Below, one piece after another: positions 33,276 through 41,513 of a stretch of 64,000 bases of DNA. The DNA is taken from the NCBI GenBank assembly GCA_041649015.1, contig JBAZNU010000006.1:124001-188000 (forward strand), given 5' to 3'. The notes under the pieces were generated by a model. The model was not told the DNA's origin. It saw only the letters and a list, made by a program, of their open reading frames with translations, and did not search any database. Numbering within the stretch: position 1 is the first letter of the stretch; each line of letters begins with the position of its first letter. Both the position numbers and the translations under genes were made by a program. Source of the DNA: Ignavibacteria bacterium (GTDB taxonomy: Bacteria; Bacteroidota; Ignavibacteria; Tepidaquicellales; Tepidaquicellaceae).

Positions 33276-34256
33276 TCAGTTTTTATTCTCGAACCTTGTA
33301 ACTTTATTAGGAATGGGAACGATAGTGCGCAGGTAATCATAAATTGCACCAAGGTCTTCATCAGTCATGTTTGCGAAGAAAGTCCAAGGCATTATTGTGT
33401 TAAATTCTCCCTGATTAACTTTATAAGGTACAAAATTATTTTTACTATACGAGCGGAATTTTTGAATAAACATATCCTTAGTCCAGGCTCCAATGCCTGA
33501 TTGTATATCGGGTGTAATATTTGAAGATCTTAATACAACACCACCCGGCAGTTTGAATTCCTGACCACCAGCAAGATATTTATTCATCTGGAATTCGCCA
33601 TCCACTTGCTGCGTATGACAATCATTACAGCCTGCGATATTGGTCAGATACTTACCGTATTCCTTAGAATTAGATTTATCAGGAATTTGTGCTAACTCAC
33701 TCTTTTGGGGCATTGACCTCATGATGAGATTTACAGGAAAATTTGCCTTGCTGACAGGAACGTTGTTTTCAATTGGCGGAAGAGTTTTCATATAGGCTAT
33801 AATAGCATACACATCATTTTTATCCATTTTACCAAAATTCAAGTAAGGCATTAATGGGAAAAGAGGTTCACCGTCTTTATTGACACCCTCGGTTATTGCC
33901 CTGAATATTTCTCCGTCAGACCATCCTTTCAATCCTGCAGGAGTAATATTTTTTGCATAAAATTTTCCCGGAAGACCGAACTCTTCGTTAAATTCAAATC
34001 CTCCTTTACCGATGGTGCCTTCGACCAACGGACCTGAGAACATTGAGTAATCGCGAGTAGAATGACAATCGGCACAAACGGCAACATTGTTAAATAAATA
34101 CTCGCCACGCTTAACAAGTTCTGGTGTGGGTTCAATCTTAAGGTCGGGTGCATCGGCAATTTTTGGTAATGCACTCATAATGTAAAAGTATCCTGCTACT
34201 GCTCCTACGATAAGAAACAGGAATACAAATAAAAGAATTTTGAAAAGTTTTTTCAT
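33276..34256 (-). CDS. Membrane-anchored diheme cytochrome c
   Basis: The 326-aa protein begins at the ATG at 34256: AAAGGAGAACAAT lies just upstream as a strong Shine-Dalgarno, and the longer frame from 34280 would include it in coding sequence. An N-terminal hydrophobic anchor (about residues 4-25) leads to two class I cytochrome c domains with heme sites CADCH and CNDCH; later MPYLNFGKM and MPWTFFANM supply the axial Met candidates. The two domains resemble the small c-type subunits attached to alcohol/aldehyde dehydrogenases. It would carry electrons in the periplasm to a terminal oxidase or reductase. No dehydrogenase partner is adjacent. Confidence 0.88.
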   Translation of the reverse strand: MKKLFKILLFVFLFLIVGAVAGYFYIMSALPKIADAPDLKIEPTPELVKRGEYLFNNVAVCADCHSTRDYSMFSGPLVEGTIGKGGFEFNEEFGLPGKFYAKNITPAGLKGWSDGEIFRAITEGVNKDGEPLFPLMPYLNFGKMDKNDVYAIIAYMKTLPPIENNVPVSKANFPVNLIMRSMPQKSELAQIPDKSNSKEYGKYLTNIAGCNDCHTQQVDGEFQMNKYLAGGQEFKLPGGVVLRSSNITPDIQSGIGAWTKDMFIQKFRSYSKNNFVPYKVNQGEFNTIMPWTFFANMTDEDLGAIYDYLRTIVPIPNKVTRFENKN

Positions 34257-34848
34257 ATTGTTCTCCTTTCCGCTTTTCAAAACGGTTGTTGTTTTTCATT
34301 TTAAACTTAGTAAATATAACGGGAAAATCCAATATTAGTTTCACTATGAAAGATAAACAGATAAAGTTTTAGAATATAGTATCTAATAATGCAGAATAAC
34401 CGAATATATTACTAATACTTCCATCATAATGGATGAATCCCATTGTCAGAACAATGGAAGGCATAATTATGTGCACTTTTAGATTAATTGTTTATCTGTA
34501 AAATAACGAAATGGGGTGGAGAATTTGAAAAAACTGAAAAATTTAGGAAGGGGATCATGTTAGTGGGTATTTGGCTATAAAAAAATACCGGAGAAAATAA
34601 TATTGATTGTATCGAAATTTTATGATTAACTTAACTATAAAAAAACTTCAGGGGAAAGTGAAAAAATTGTGTATTTGTTTTAAGAAGTTAAACGATTATT
34701 TTTGTAAAGTTAGTTTATGATATTCCACGCCCATTCAAGGCAACATATTGACAATGTTTATACAATTCAAATTCGTTATCCGGAGTGAATAGACCGTGCA
34801 TCGAAGGCGAATACTATTCACTAATCAAAGTACAAATTAAATAAAACT
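34257..34848. other. Long non-coding gap upstream of the carboxyltransferase operon
   Basis: This gap has no supported gene. It is AT-rich. A possible 5' leader hairpin pairs GTGAATAG (34785-34792) with CTATTCAC (34814-34821), 28 nt before the ATG at 34849. The remainder shows no repeats that I recognise. The region should hold promoters for both divergent transcription units. Confidence 0.45.
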
Positions 34849-36552
34849 ATGAAAAGGAAATTATTAATAAGAGACTTAACACTTCGCGACGGACAACAAT
34901 CCTCTTTCGCGACAAGAATGACACAAAAGCAAATCGATTTGGTATTACCAATTTATCAGGATGCTGATTTTTATGCAGCTGAGGTATGGGGAGGAGCTGT
35001 TCCGGACTCAATAATGAGATATTTGAACGAAGACCCCTGGGACAGACTTGAGAAGATAAAAGCAGGGTTTGGTACAAAGACAAAACTGACTGCTCTATCA
35101 AGAGGAAGGAATCTATTTGGATATTCACCTTATCCCGAGGATGTAATAGAAGGATTCAACAGGTTAGCCATACAAAACGGTATAGATATAATGAGAGTAT
35201 TTGATGCATTGAATGACCTTGATAATATGCAGACGACGATTGACTACGTAAAGGCGAACGGCGGACTTGCGGATTGTGCTGTTTGTTACACAGTTGATCC
35301 TCATTTTACATTTGCTGACAGAATAAAAGGTATGTTTTCAGGAACAAAGATTCCGCCAAAGATTTTTACTGTTGACTATTTTGTAGAGAAAGCAAAACAG
35401 CTAGAAAGAATGGGTGCTGATATAATTTCGATAAAAGACATGGCTGGCTTAATCCCACCTGACGTTGCATCGCCTTTAATAAAGAGGTTGAAAGCAGAGA
35501 CAAAAGTACCCATAGACCTGCACACACACTGCACACCTGGTTACGGACTTGCATGTGCAATAGTTTCGATAGTTAATGATGTTGATATAGTGGATACAGT
35601 AATAGGAAACTTTGCGGGAGGACCAGCTGCACCGGCATTTGAGCTCGTTCAGATATTTTGTGATAAGCTTGGAATAGATACCGGTGTTAATCTGAACAAG
35701 GTCACAGAAATCAACAAGCAATTATTTAATATAAGAAAAGAACTTGATAAGTTTGACGAGATGAAACAGTTTCCGATAGAAATTGACATTTCAAATTACA
35801 CACTAACGAACGAGCAGAACGATTTATTTAATAAAGCGATTGATGCGGCAAAGCACGACAGAATTGAAGAAACGACAGAATTATGCCAGAAAATAGAAAA
35901 GATGTACAATTTCTGCGAACCAGATGAGATAGTTAAGGCAGCACAGATACCGGGTGGAATGTACACAAACATGTTAGCTCAATTAAAGCAAATGAAGCTT
36001 GACCATCTGCTTGAGAAGGTATTAAAGACAGTTCCAAGAGTAAGACTTGATTCAGGATTACCACCGTTAGTAACACCGACGAGTCAGATTGTCGGCGTAC
36101 AGGCAGTTTACAGCATAGTTTCGGAGAGCAAAGGAGAAGAATTTTACAGCAACAAGTCAACACAATTTGTGAATCTTGTTCAGGGGGTTTACGGCAAGAC
36201 GCCATATCAAATTAATCCTGATTTCAGAGAAATGATATGCGGGAACAGAGAAGAAATTCCTTATGATGTGTCAAAGTACAAAAAACAGAATAATCCAAAC
36301 TTACCTGAATTCGAAGATGTAAAATTAGCTAAGAATGAGAAAGAAGAACTGTTACTTGAGCTTTTCCCGACAGTAGCAGCAGGATTTTTGAGGAACAAGA
36401 GAGAAGTAGAGTATAAAAAGTTATTGGCAGAACTAAAGGCTTTGGAAGAAATTGAAGAACGGAAAATACATGAGGAAGCAGAGGTATATAATTCGCTAAG
36501 TGATGATGAGAAGAAGACAAAACTTCTTGAAGGGCTATACAACAACTGGTAG
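34849..36552 (+). CDS. Biotin-dependent carboxyltransferase, 5S/OadA-type subunit
   Basis: The 567-aa subunit moves carboxyl from carboxybiotin to pyruvate or from oxaloacetate to biotin. Core motifs: LTLRDGQQSSFATRM (metal and substrate binding), MRVFDALNDL, the lysine to be carboxylated within ISIKDMAGLIPP, and HTHCTPGYGLAC with the metal-binding HxH. The PYC_OADA conserved helical part follows, ending near residue 470. There is no C-terminal biotinyl domain; that is a separate gene at 38423. A charged helical tail ends the protein. With the 12S-like gene 41 nt downstream it makes a transcarboxylase-like set. Confidence 0.9.
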   Translation: MKRKLLIRDLTLRDGQQSSFATRMTQKQIDLVLPIYQDADFYAAEVWGGAVPDSIMRYLNEDPWDRLEKIKAGFGTKTKLTALSRGRNLFGYSPYPEDVIEGFNRLAIQNGIDIMRVFDALNDLDNMQTTIDYVKANGGLADCAVCYTVDPHFTFADRIKGMFSGTKIPPKIFTVDYFVEKAKQLERMGADIISIKDMAGLIPPDVASPLIKRLKAETKVPIDLHTHCTPGYGLACAIVSIVNDVDIVDTVIGNFAGGPAAPAFELVQIFCDKLGIDTGVNLNKVTEINKQLFNIRKELDKFDEMKQFPIEIDISNYTLTNEQNDLFNKAIDAAKHDRIEETTELCQKIEKMYNFCEPDEIVKAAQIPGGMYTNMLAQLKQMKLDHLLEKVLKTVPRVRLDSGLPPLVTPTSQIVGVQAVYSIVSESKGEEFYSNKSTQFVNLVQGVYGKTPYQINPDFREMICGNREEIPYDVSKYKKQNNPNLPEFEDVKLAKNEKEELLLELFPTVAAGFLRNKREVEYKKLLAELKALEEIEERKIHEEAEVYNSLSDDEKKTKLLEGLYNNW

Positions 36553-36593
36553 AAAGAACATTTTAAAATATATTATAATTTAACGGAGTTACA

Positions 36594-38153
36594 ATGTCAA
36601 TCAATGAGAAAATAAAAGAATTATTTGACCTGCGGGACCAAGCCAGGTTAGGGGGTGGTGAGAAAAGGATTAAAGCCCAGCACAGAAAGGGCAAATTAAC
36701 AGCAAGAGAGAGAATAGACCTCTTACTCGATGAAGGAAGTTTTGAAGAATTTGATATGTTTGTATCGCACAGATGTATTGATTTCGGTCTTGAAGAGGAA
36801 ACTTATTTATCAGACGGAGTCGTAACGGGATACGGAACAATAGACGGAAGGCTTGTTTACGTATTTTCACAGGACTTTACTGTATTCGGCGGTTCACTAT
36901 CAGAGATGTATGCACAGAAGATTTGCAAGGTGATGGATATGGCGATGAAAGTAGGAGCACCTGTTGTTGGGATAAATGATTCAGGCGGAGCAAGGATACA
37001 AGAAGGTGTTAAATCGCTCGGCGGATACGCGGATATATTCCAGAGGAACGTATTAGCTTCCGGTGTAATACCTCAGATATCGGCCGTATTCGGACCATGC
37101 GCAGGCGGTGCGGTTTACTCCCCTGCATTAACAGATTTTATAATAATGTCAAAGCAAACGGGATACATGTTTATAACAGGACCGAAGGTTGTGAAGACAG
37201 TGACAGGTGAAGCAGTGACTGATGAAGAGCTTGGCGGAGCGTATATACATGCGACGAAATCAGGAGTGTCGCATTTTACCGTTAACAACGAGGAAGACGG
37301 TATAATGCTGATTCGAAAATTACTTTCCTATTTACCGCAGAATAATTTTGAAGATCCTCCCACATATCCATGCTCTGACCCGATTGACAGGATAGAAGAC
37401 TCACTTAATGAGGTTATACCGGATAGTCCAAACAAACCGTATGATATTATAGATGTAATAGATTCAATAGTTGACCATGGGGAATTTCTTGAAGTACAGG
37501 CAGGTTTTGCAAGGAACATAGTGAACGGATTTGCAAGGATGAACGGTTCTACAGTTGGTATAGTCGGAAACCAGCCAAAATTTCTTGCGGGTGTACTTGA
37601 TATAGCGGCATCGAGAAAAGCGGCAAGGTTTGTAAGATTTTGCGATGCTTTTAACATTCCAATAATAACACTTGTTGACGTTCCTGGATATTTACCGGGT
37701 ACAGCACAGGAATACGGCGGAATAATAATACACGGTGCAAAGCTGCTATATGCTTACGCAGAAGCAACAGTACCGAAAGTAACAGTAATACTCCGTAAAG
37801 CATACGGCGGTGCATACGACGTTATGGGTTCCAAGCATTTAAGAGGAGATTTAAACTATGCATGGCCAACAGCAGAAATATCAGTTATGGGACCAAAGGG
37901 AGCGATAGAGGTACTTTATTTCCGTGAGCTAAAAGAGATAGCGGACGAGAAGGAAAAAGTAAAGTTCATAGCAGAGAAAGAAGCAGAATACAGGAACAAA
38001 TTTGCGACACCATACGAAGCGGCAAAATACGGATATATTGATGATGTTATTGAGCCAAAGAATACAAGGTTCAGAATAATTAAGGCACTTCAATCACTTG
38101 TAACGAAGAAAGAAACGAATCCTCCGAAAAAACATTCTAATTTACCATTATAG
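36594..38153 (+). CDS. Acyl-CoA carboxyltransferase, 12S/MmdA/PccB-type subunit
   Basis: The 519-aa protein transfers carboxyl between methylmalonyl-CoA (or another acyl-CoA) and biotin. It has the duplicated crotonase fold of this family: KLTARERIDLLLDEGSFEEF, FSQDFTVFGGSLSEMYAQKI, INDSGGARIQEGVKSLGGYA in the first half, and GFARMNGSTVGIVGNQP, FCDAFNIPIITLVDVPGYLP, RKAYGGAYDVMGSK and WPTAEISVMGPKGA in the second. It is flanked by the 5S-like gene and the delta-like plus biotin carrier genes. Propionyl-CoA carboxylase beta is possible, but no biotin carboxylase gene is present here. Confidence 0.93.
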   Translation: MSINEKIKELFDLRDQARLGGGEKRIKAQHRKGKLTARERIDLLLDEGSFEEFDMFVSHRCIDFGLEEETYLSDGVVTGYGTIDGRLVYVFSQDFTVFGGSLSEMYAQKICKVMDMAMKVGAPVVGINDSGGARIQEGVKSLGGYADIFQRNVLASGVIPQISAVFGPCAGGAVYSPALTDFIIMSKQTGYMFITGPKVVKTVTGEAVTDEELGGAYIHATKSGVSHFTVNNEEDGIMLIRKLLSYLPQNNFEDPPTYPCSDPIDRIEDSLNEVIPDSPNKPYDIIDVIDSIVDHGEFLEVQAGFARNIVNGFARMNGSTVGIVGNQPKFLAGVLDIAASRKAARFVRFCDAFNIPIITLVDVPGYLPGTAQEYGGIIIHGAKLLYAYAEATVPKVTVILRKAYGGAYDVMGSKHLRGDLNYAWPTAEISVMGPKGAIEVLYFRELKEIADEKEKVKFIAEKEAEYRNKFATPYEAAKYGYIDDVIEPKNTRFRIIKALQSLVTKKETNPPKKHSNLPL

Positions 38154-38161
38154 GAGACAGG

Positions 38162-38404
38162 ATGAGATTATTAAAAAAGACACAACAGGCAAAAGGAAAG
38201 ACCGAAGCAAAGTCCCCTGCAGTAAAGACAGCGAAGAAATCTACTGAAGATGAGATTGCAATTGCAATAGGAACAGCAATATATCTTTACACTCAGCAGC
38301 AGTTTACTGAAAAGCAGGACCTTAAAATGACAATCAAAAGAACAGACAGGCCATATACACCATGGGGACAGAAGATTTACATGATGAGAAAATGGCCCCG
38401 TTAA
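38162..38404 (+). CDS. Small delta/OadG-like subunit without membrane helix
   Basis: The 80-aa basic protein starts 9 nt after the 12S-like gene and ends 19 nt before the biotin carrier gene. Its first 25 residues are Lys/Ala rich; then follow EIAIAIGTAIYLYTQQQF and a Trp/Arg/Pro-rich end RPYTPWGQKIYMMRKWPR. The alternation of an A-I-A-x-A-I helix and a terminal W-x-x-x-x-x-M-R pattern resembles the C-terminal part of OadG/MmdD subunits, which tether complexes. The membrane helix of OadG is missing, consistent with a soluble complex. The homology is suggestive only. Confidence 0.6.
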   Translation: MRLLKKTQQAKGKTEAKSPAVKTAKKSTEDEIAIAIGTAIYLYTQQQFTEKQDLKMTIKRTDRPYTPWGQKIYMMRKWPR

Positions 38405-38422
38405 AAATTAATAAAAAATAAG

Positions 38423-38863
38423 ATGAAAAATTTTAAAATAACAGTCAACAATAATACTTACGATATCAATGTTCTAACATTTGAGAACACGAAAGTAAAA
38501 ATTGAAGTAAACGGCAAGCCTTACGAAGTAGGAATTGAGAAACCTGAAACCACGGGAAAGACACCAACGCTCGTAAGGGAAAAAGCAAGTACCGGAGGGG
38601 ACTCGACAAAATCTACGGCATTAACAAGCTCCCCCACAGAGAAAAAAGGTGCTGGTGTGATGAAAGCGCCGTTACCCGGGACTATAATAAAAGTGTTCGT
38701 AAAAGTCGGTGATGAGGTTAAAGTCGGAACGAATCTTCTGACATGGGAAGCGATGAAGATGGAAAATAACTTAACATCCGACAGAGAGGGAAAAATAAAA
38801 ACCTTGAAAGTTAAACCCGGCGATAATATATTGGAGGGAGATATTTTAGTAGAAATTGAATAA
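38423..38863 (+). CDS. Biotin carboxyl carrier protein (1.3S type)
   Basis: The 146-aa carrier shuttles carboxyl between the two transferase subunits. The N-terminal 45 residues fold as a small beta domain, a Ser/Thr/Lys-rich linker follows, and the C-terminal 70 residues are the biotinyl domain: APLPGTIIKVFVKVGDEVK, the biotinylated Lys112 in EAMKMEN and the closing GDNILEGDILVEIE. It ends the four-gene operon; a hairpin lies 53 nt downstream. Confidence 0.92.
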   Translation: MKNFKITVNNNTYDINVLTFENTKVKIEVNGKPYEVGIEKPETTGKTPTLVREKASTGGDSTKSTALTSSPTEKKGAGVMKAPLPGTIIKVFVKVGDEVKVGTNLLTWEAMKMENNLTSDREGKIKTLKVKPGDNILEGDILVEIE

Positions 38864-38915
38864 ATAGTTTCTTACATATCCAATCATACGATTCCTATCG
38901 TATTTACTTTCACGA

Positions 38916-38943
38916 GGGTAAGCCTATATGGGGAGGTTTACCC
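38916..38943 (+). terminator. Terminator of the carboxyltransferase operon
   Basis: GGGTAAGCC pairs with GGTTTACCC (one G-T pair) around a 10-nt loop and is followed by TTTAATTTT. A second small stem (ATACGAT-TCCT-ATCGTAT, 38886-38903) lies just before it. Confidence 0.75.
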
Positions 38944-39027
38944 TTTAATTTTGCAACAATTGTGTTTGAATATCATAATCTAATTTTATATTTTAACTAA
39001 CTTTATTATTCAATTTAGAAGATATTA

Positions 39028-41505
39028 ATGAGATTAATTTTACTCCTATTACTGTTATCATATGCTTTTTCAAGTATAAAAAGTCAGAATTTGGAACAGC
39101 CTGATTATTCAAAATTTCAGACACGGGTAATACCACCATTCAATTATTCACCATCACCATTAAATACTGAAAGCAGCATTATAACTAATTCAGAGGGGTA
39201 TGATAATTTTCATCTTGGAACTGATTTTGGTGAGCCACATATTGCAACAAATCCGAATGATTTCAGAAACAGTGCTACAGCATACAACATAAACAACTAT
39301 TATGTAACGTTTAACGGAATTGACTGGGAAAAGAGACCGGTATCATTTCCGAGTTCTTCGGCAATTGGAGATCCTGTGATTACATACGACAGTACCGGAA
39401 ATTTATATTATTTACAGATGTACCAGATTGGTTCACTTTACGGAGGATGGGTTGCAAAATCAACGAACAAGGGATTAACTTTTCATCAAGTAACAAGCGC
39501 ATATTCGTTTAACGGTGGACTCGGTGATAAGCCATGGATATGTGCAGACCAGACAGGCGGACCTTACAGCAATTTTTTATATGTGGGGTGGAGACAATTT
39601 GGTTCAACAGGTATGAGATTTGTAAGGAGCACAAACGGCGGACAAAGCTGGTCAACTCCGATTGTACTATCCGGAAGCCAAGGAGCATACGTGTGTACAG
39701 GAGCTAACGGCAGTATACAGGGAGGGAATCTTTATTTCGGATGCATATCAGGAAGCAATATATTAGTTTACAGGTCATCAAACGGAGGAGAAAATTTTGG
39801 TTCAGCAGTTACTGCGGTGTCGGGAATTACGGGACCGGGAGTTATTTGTGCAGGAAGGAATACGATGAAGAACTGTATAAGAACAGAATACTTTCCAAGA
39901 ATGACTGCTGATAACAGTTATACATCAACACGTGGGAATGTATATGTTGTGTATGCGGCAAAACCCGGGGGTGGTGACCTTGCAAATATTTATCTGGCGA
40001 GGTCGACAGATTACGGAGCTACCTGGAGCGCACCCGTGAAAGTTAATGACGACAATACGCTAACTGATCAATGGATGCCGGCAATAACGATTGATAAAAC
40101 AACGGGCAAGATTTTCATTTACTGGTATGATTCAAGAAACGACCCCGCAGGAAACTTACTAACTGAAATGTGGGGAACACATTCAACGAACGGAGGAGTT
40201 ACTTTTGCATCCAATTACAGGATTTCAAATACTCAATTCAATCCAAGCGCGATGGCGATAGGTCAACCTGGCGGAGAGAATTACATGGGAGATTACATAG
40301 GCAATTCATCAGTAACGAGTACGACTTCATTAAACTCATTCATGGATGCAAGGTACAGCAATCTTGGAAGTTTTGTTTCTTACGGACCAGATTTTGCGAT
40401 GCAATCGAGTATAAATCAAAATTATTTAAACGATAACGATTCGATTTCGGTTACAATAAAAGTACCTTCAGTCAGAGGCGGTTTTAATGAGAGAGTAAAA
40501 TTCATATTAACACTTGATACACTTCCAGCAAGCGGATCGATACAATTAGGTTTTAAAAACGGAAAAGACACTATAACAACATTTCCTGACTCAGTTGGAA
40601 TTACCGTTAGACTGGCGGGTACAGTAAGTCCCGGCAGATACAGGTTAAACATTACGGGCAGTGGAGTGAAGGGAATTCCTGTCCACAGAAGAACTGTAGA
40701 ACTTCTGGTAAACTCTTCATTAGTAAACGTAGGAACAAACAGAGAAGGAATATGCGATTTTACGGTTAACGGGAACCAATTCAACACAAGACAAAACATA
40801 CTGTTTGCGAACGGTTCAATGATAACCGTCAAAGCTATCAGCCCAAAAACAGCGGGAGGATTTCAATACATATTCAAAAACTGGTCAGACGGCGGAGATA
40901 CATCACATAGCATCAGCATAACATCGCCTATGACACTTACGGCGAATTACAGGGCGGCATACAAGATGTTTTTAAACTCTATAGCCGGAAATACATTCGG
41001 CGGTGGATTATTTTATGATTCAGCATCATCAACGACATTTGGAGTAACATCGAGAGTAGTAAATTTTAATGGTTCGACCTACAGTTTCAGAGGCTGGACG
41101 GGTTCAGGAACCGGAGCTTACACAAGTCCCGACAGTTCGGGAAACGACACATCAATAACAATTACAATTAATAATCCTATAATAGAAACAGCTCGTTGGC
41201 AGCAAATAGTAGGAATTAACAATATGAGCAGTGAGACGCCTGCAGAATGGAAGTTGCATCAGAACTATCCTAATCCGTTTAATCCAGTAACGAATATAAC
41301 AATAGATATTTTAAAGAGCGAAAGCGTAAAACTGATTGTATATGATGCCTTAGGAAGAGAAACAGAAACACTAATAAACGAAATACTCACACCCGGAAAA
41401 TATAATGTATCGTTCAATGCTTCAAAATACTCAAGCGGAATATATTTTTACAGAATAATATCCGATAGTTTTAAAGATATCAAAAAGATGTTATTAATTA
41501 AATAA
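39028..41505 (+). CDS. T9SS-sorted Asp-box (sialidase-like) exoprotein A
   Basis: The 825-aa exported protein has a signal peptide (MRLILLLLLLSYAFSSIKSQ). Residues about 65-465 form a sialidase-like propeller with Asp-box motifs such as RSTNGGQSWS, RSTDYGATWS and HSTNGGVTF. Two Ig-like/VCBS-type beta domains follow, including SITSPMTLTANYRA typical of InlB B-repeat/DUF-like end domains. The last 90 residues are the T9SS sorting domain: WKLHQNYPNPFNPVTNITI and a closing KDIKKMLLIK. It precedes by 8 nt a paralogue with the same layout. A sialidase activity is not implied: the catalytic Arg triad and Tyr/Glu are not evident. Confidence 0.85.
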   Translation: MRLILLLLLLSYAFSSIKSQNLEQPDYSKFQTRVIPPFNYSPSPLNTESSIITNSEGYDNFHLGTDFGEPHIATNPNDFRNSATAYNINNYYVTFNGIDWEKRPVSFPSSSAIGDPVITYDSTGNLYYLQMYQIGSLYGGWVAKSTNKGLTFHQVTSAYSFNGGLGDKPWICADQTGGPYSNFLYVGWRQFGSTGMRFVRSTNGGQSWSTPIVLSGSQGAYVCTGANGSIQGGNLYFGCISGSNILVYRSSNGGENFGSAVTAVSGITGPGVICAGRNTMKNCIRTEYFPRMTADNSYTSTRGNVYVVYAAKPGGGDLANIYLARSTDYGATWSAPVKVNDDNTLTDQWMPAITIDKTTGKIFIYWYDSRNDPAGNLLTEMWGTHSTNGGVTFASNYRISNTQFNPSAMAIGQPGGENYMGDYIGNSSVTSTTSLNSFMDARYSNLGSFVSYGPDFAMQSSINQNYLNDNDSISVTIKVPSVRGGFNERVKFILTLDTLPASGSIQLGFKNGKDTITTFPDSVGITVRLAGTVSPGRYRLNITGSGVKGIPVHRRTVELLVNSSLVNVGTNREGICDFTVNGNQFNTRQNILFANGSMITVKAISPKTAGGFQYIFKNWSDGGDTSHSISITSPMTLTANYRAAYKMFLNSIAGNTFGGGLFYDSASSTTFGVTSRVVNFNGSTYSFRGWTGSGTGAYTSPDSSGNDTSITITINNPIIETARWQQIVGINNMSSETPAEWKLHQNYPNPFNPVTNITIDILKSESVKLIVYDALGRETETLINEILTPGKYNVSFNASKYSSGIYFYRIISDSFKDIKKMLLIK

Positions 41506-41513
41506 AAACAAAA

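Noticed and set aside
34785..34821. Riboswitch upstream of the carboxyltransferase operon
   Set aside because: Only one simple stem is visible, with none of the conserved cores of known riboswitch classes; kept as a possible leader hairpin only.
36261..36545. 94-aa Ser-rich minus-strand frame
   Set aside because: Antisense to the charged helical tail of the carboxyltransferase gene; Glu/Lys codons read backwards give Ser/Phe.
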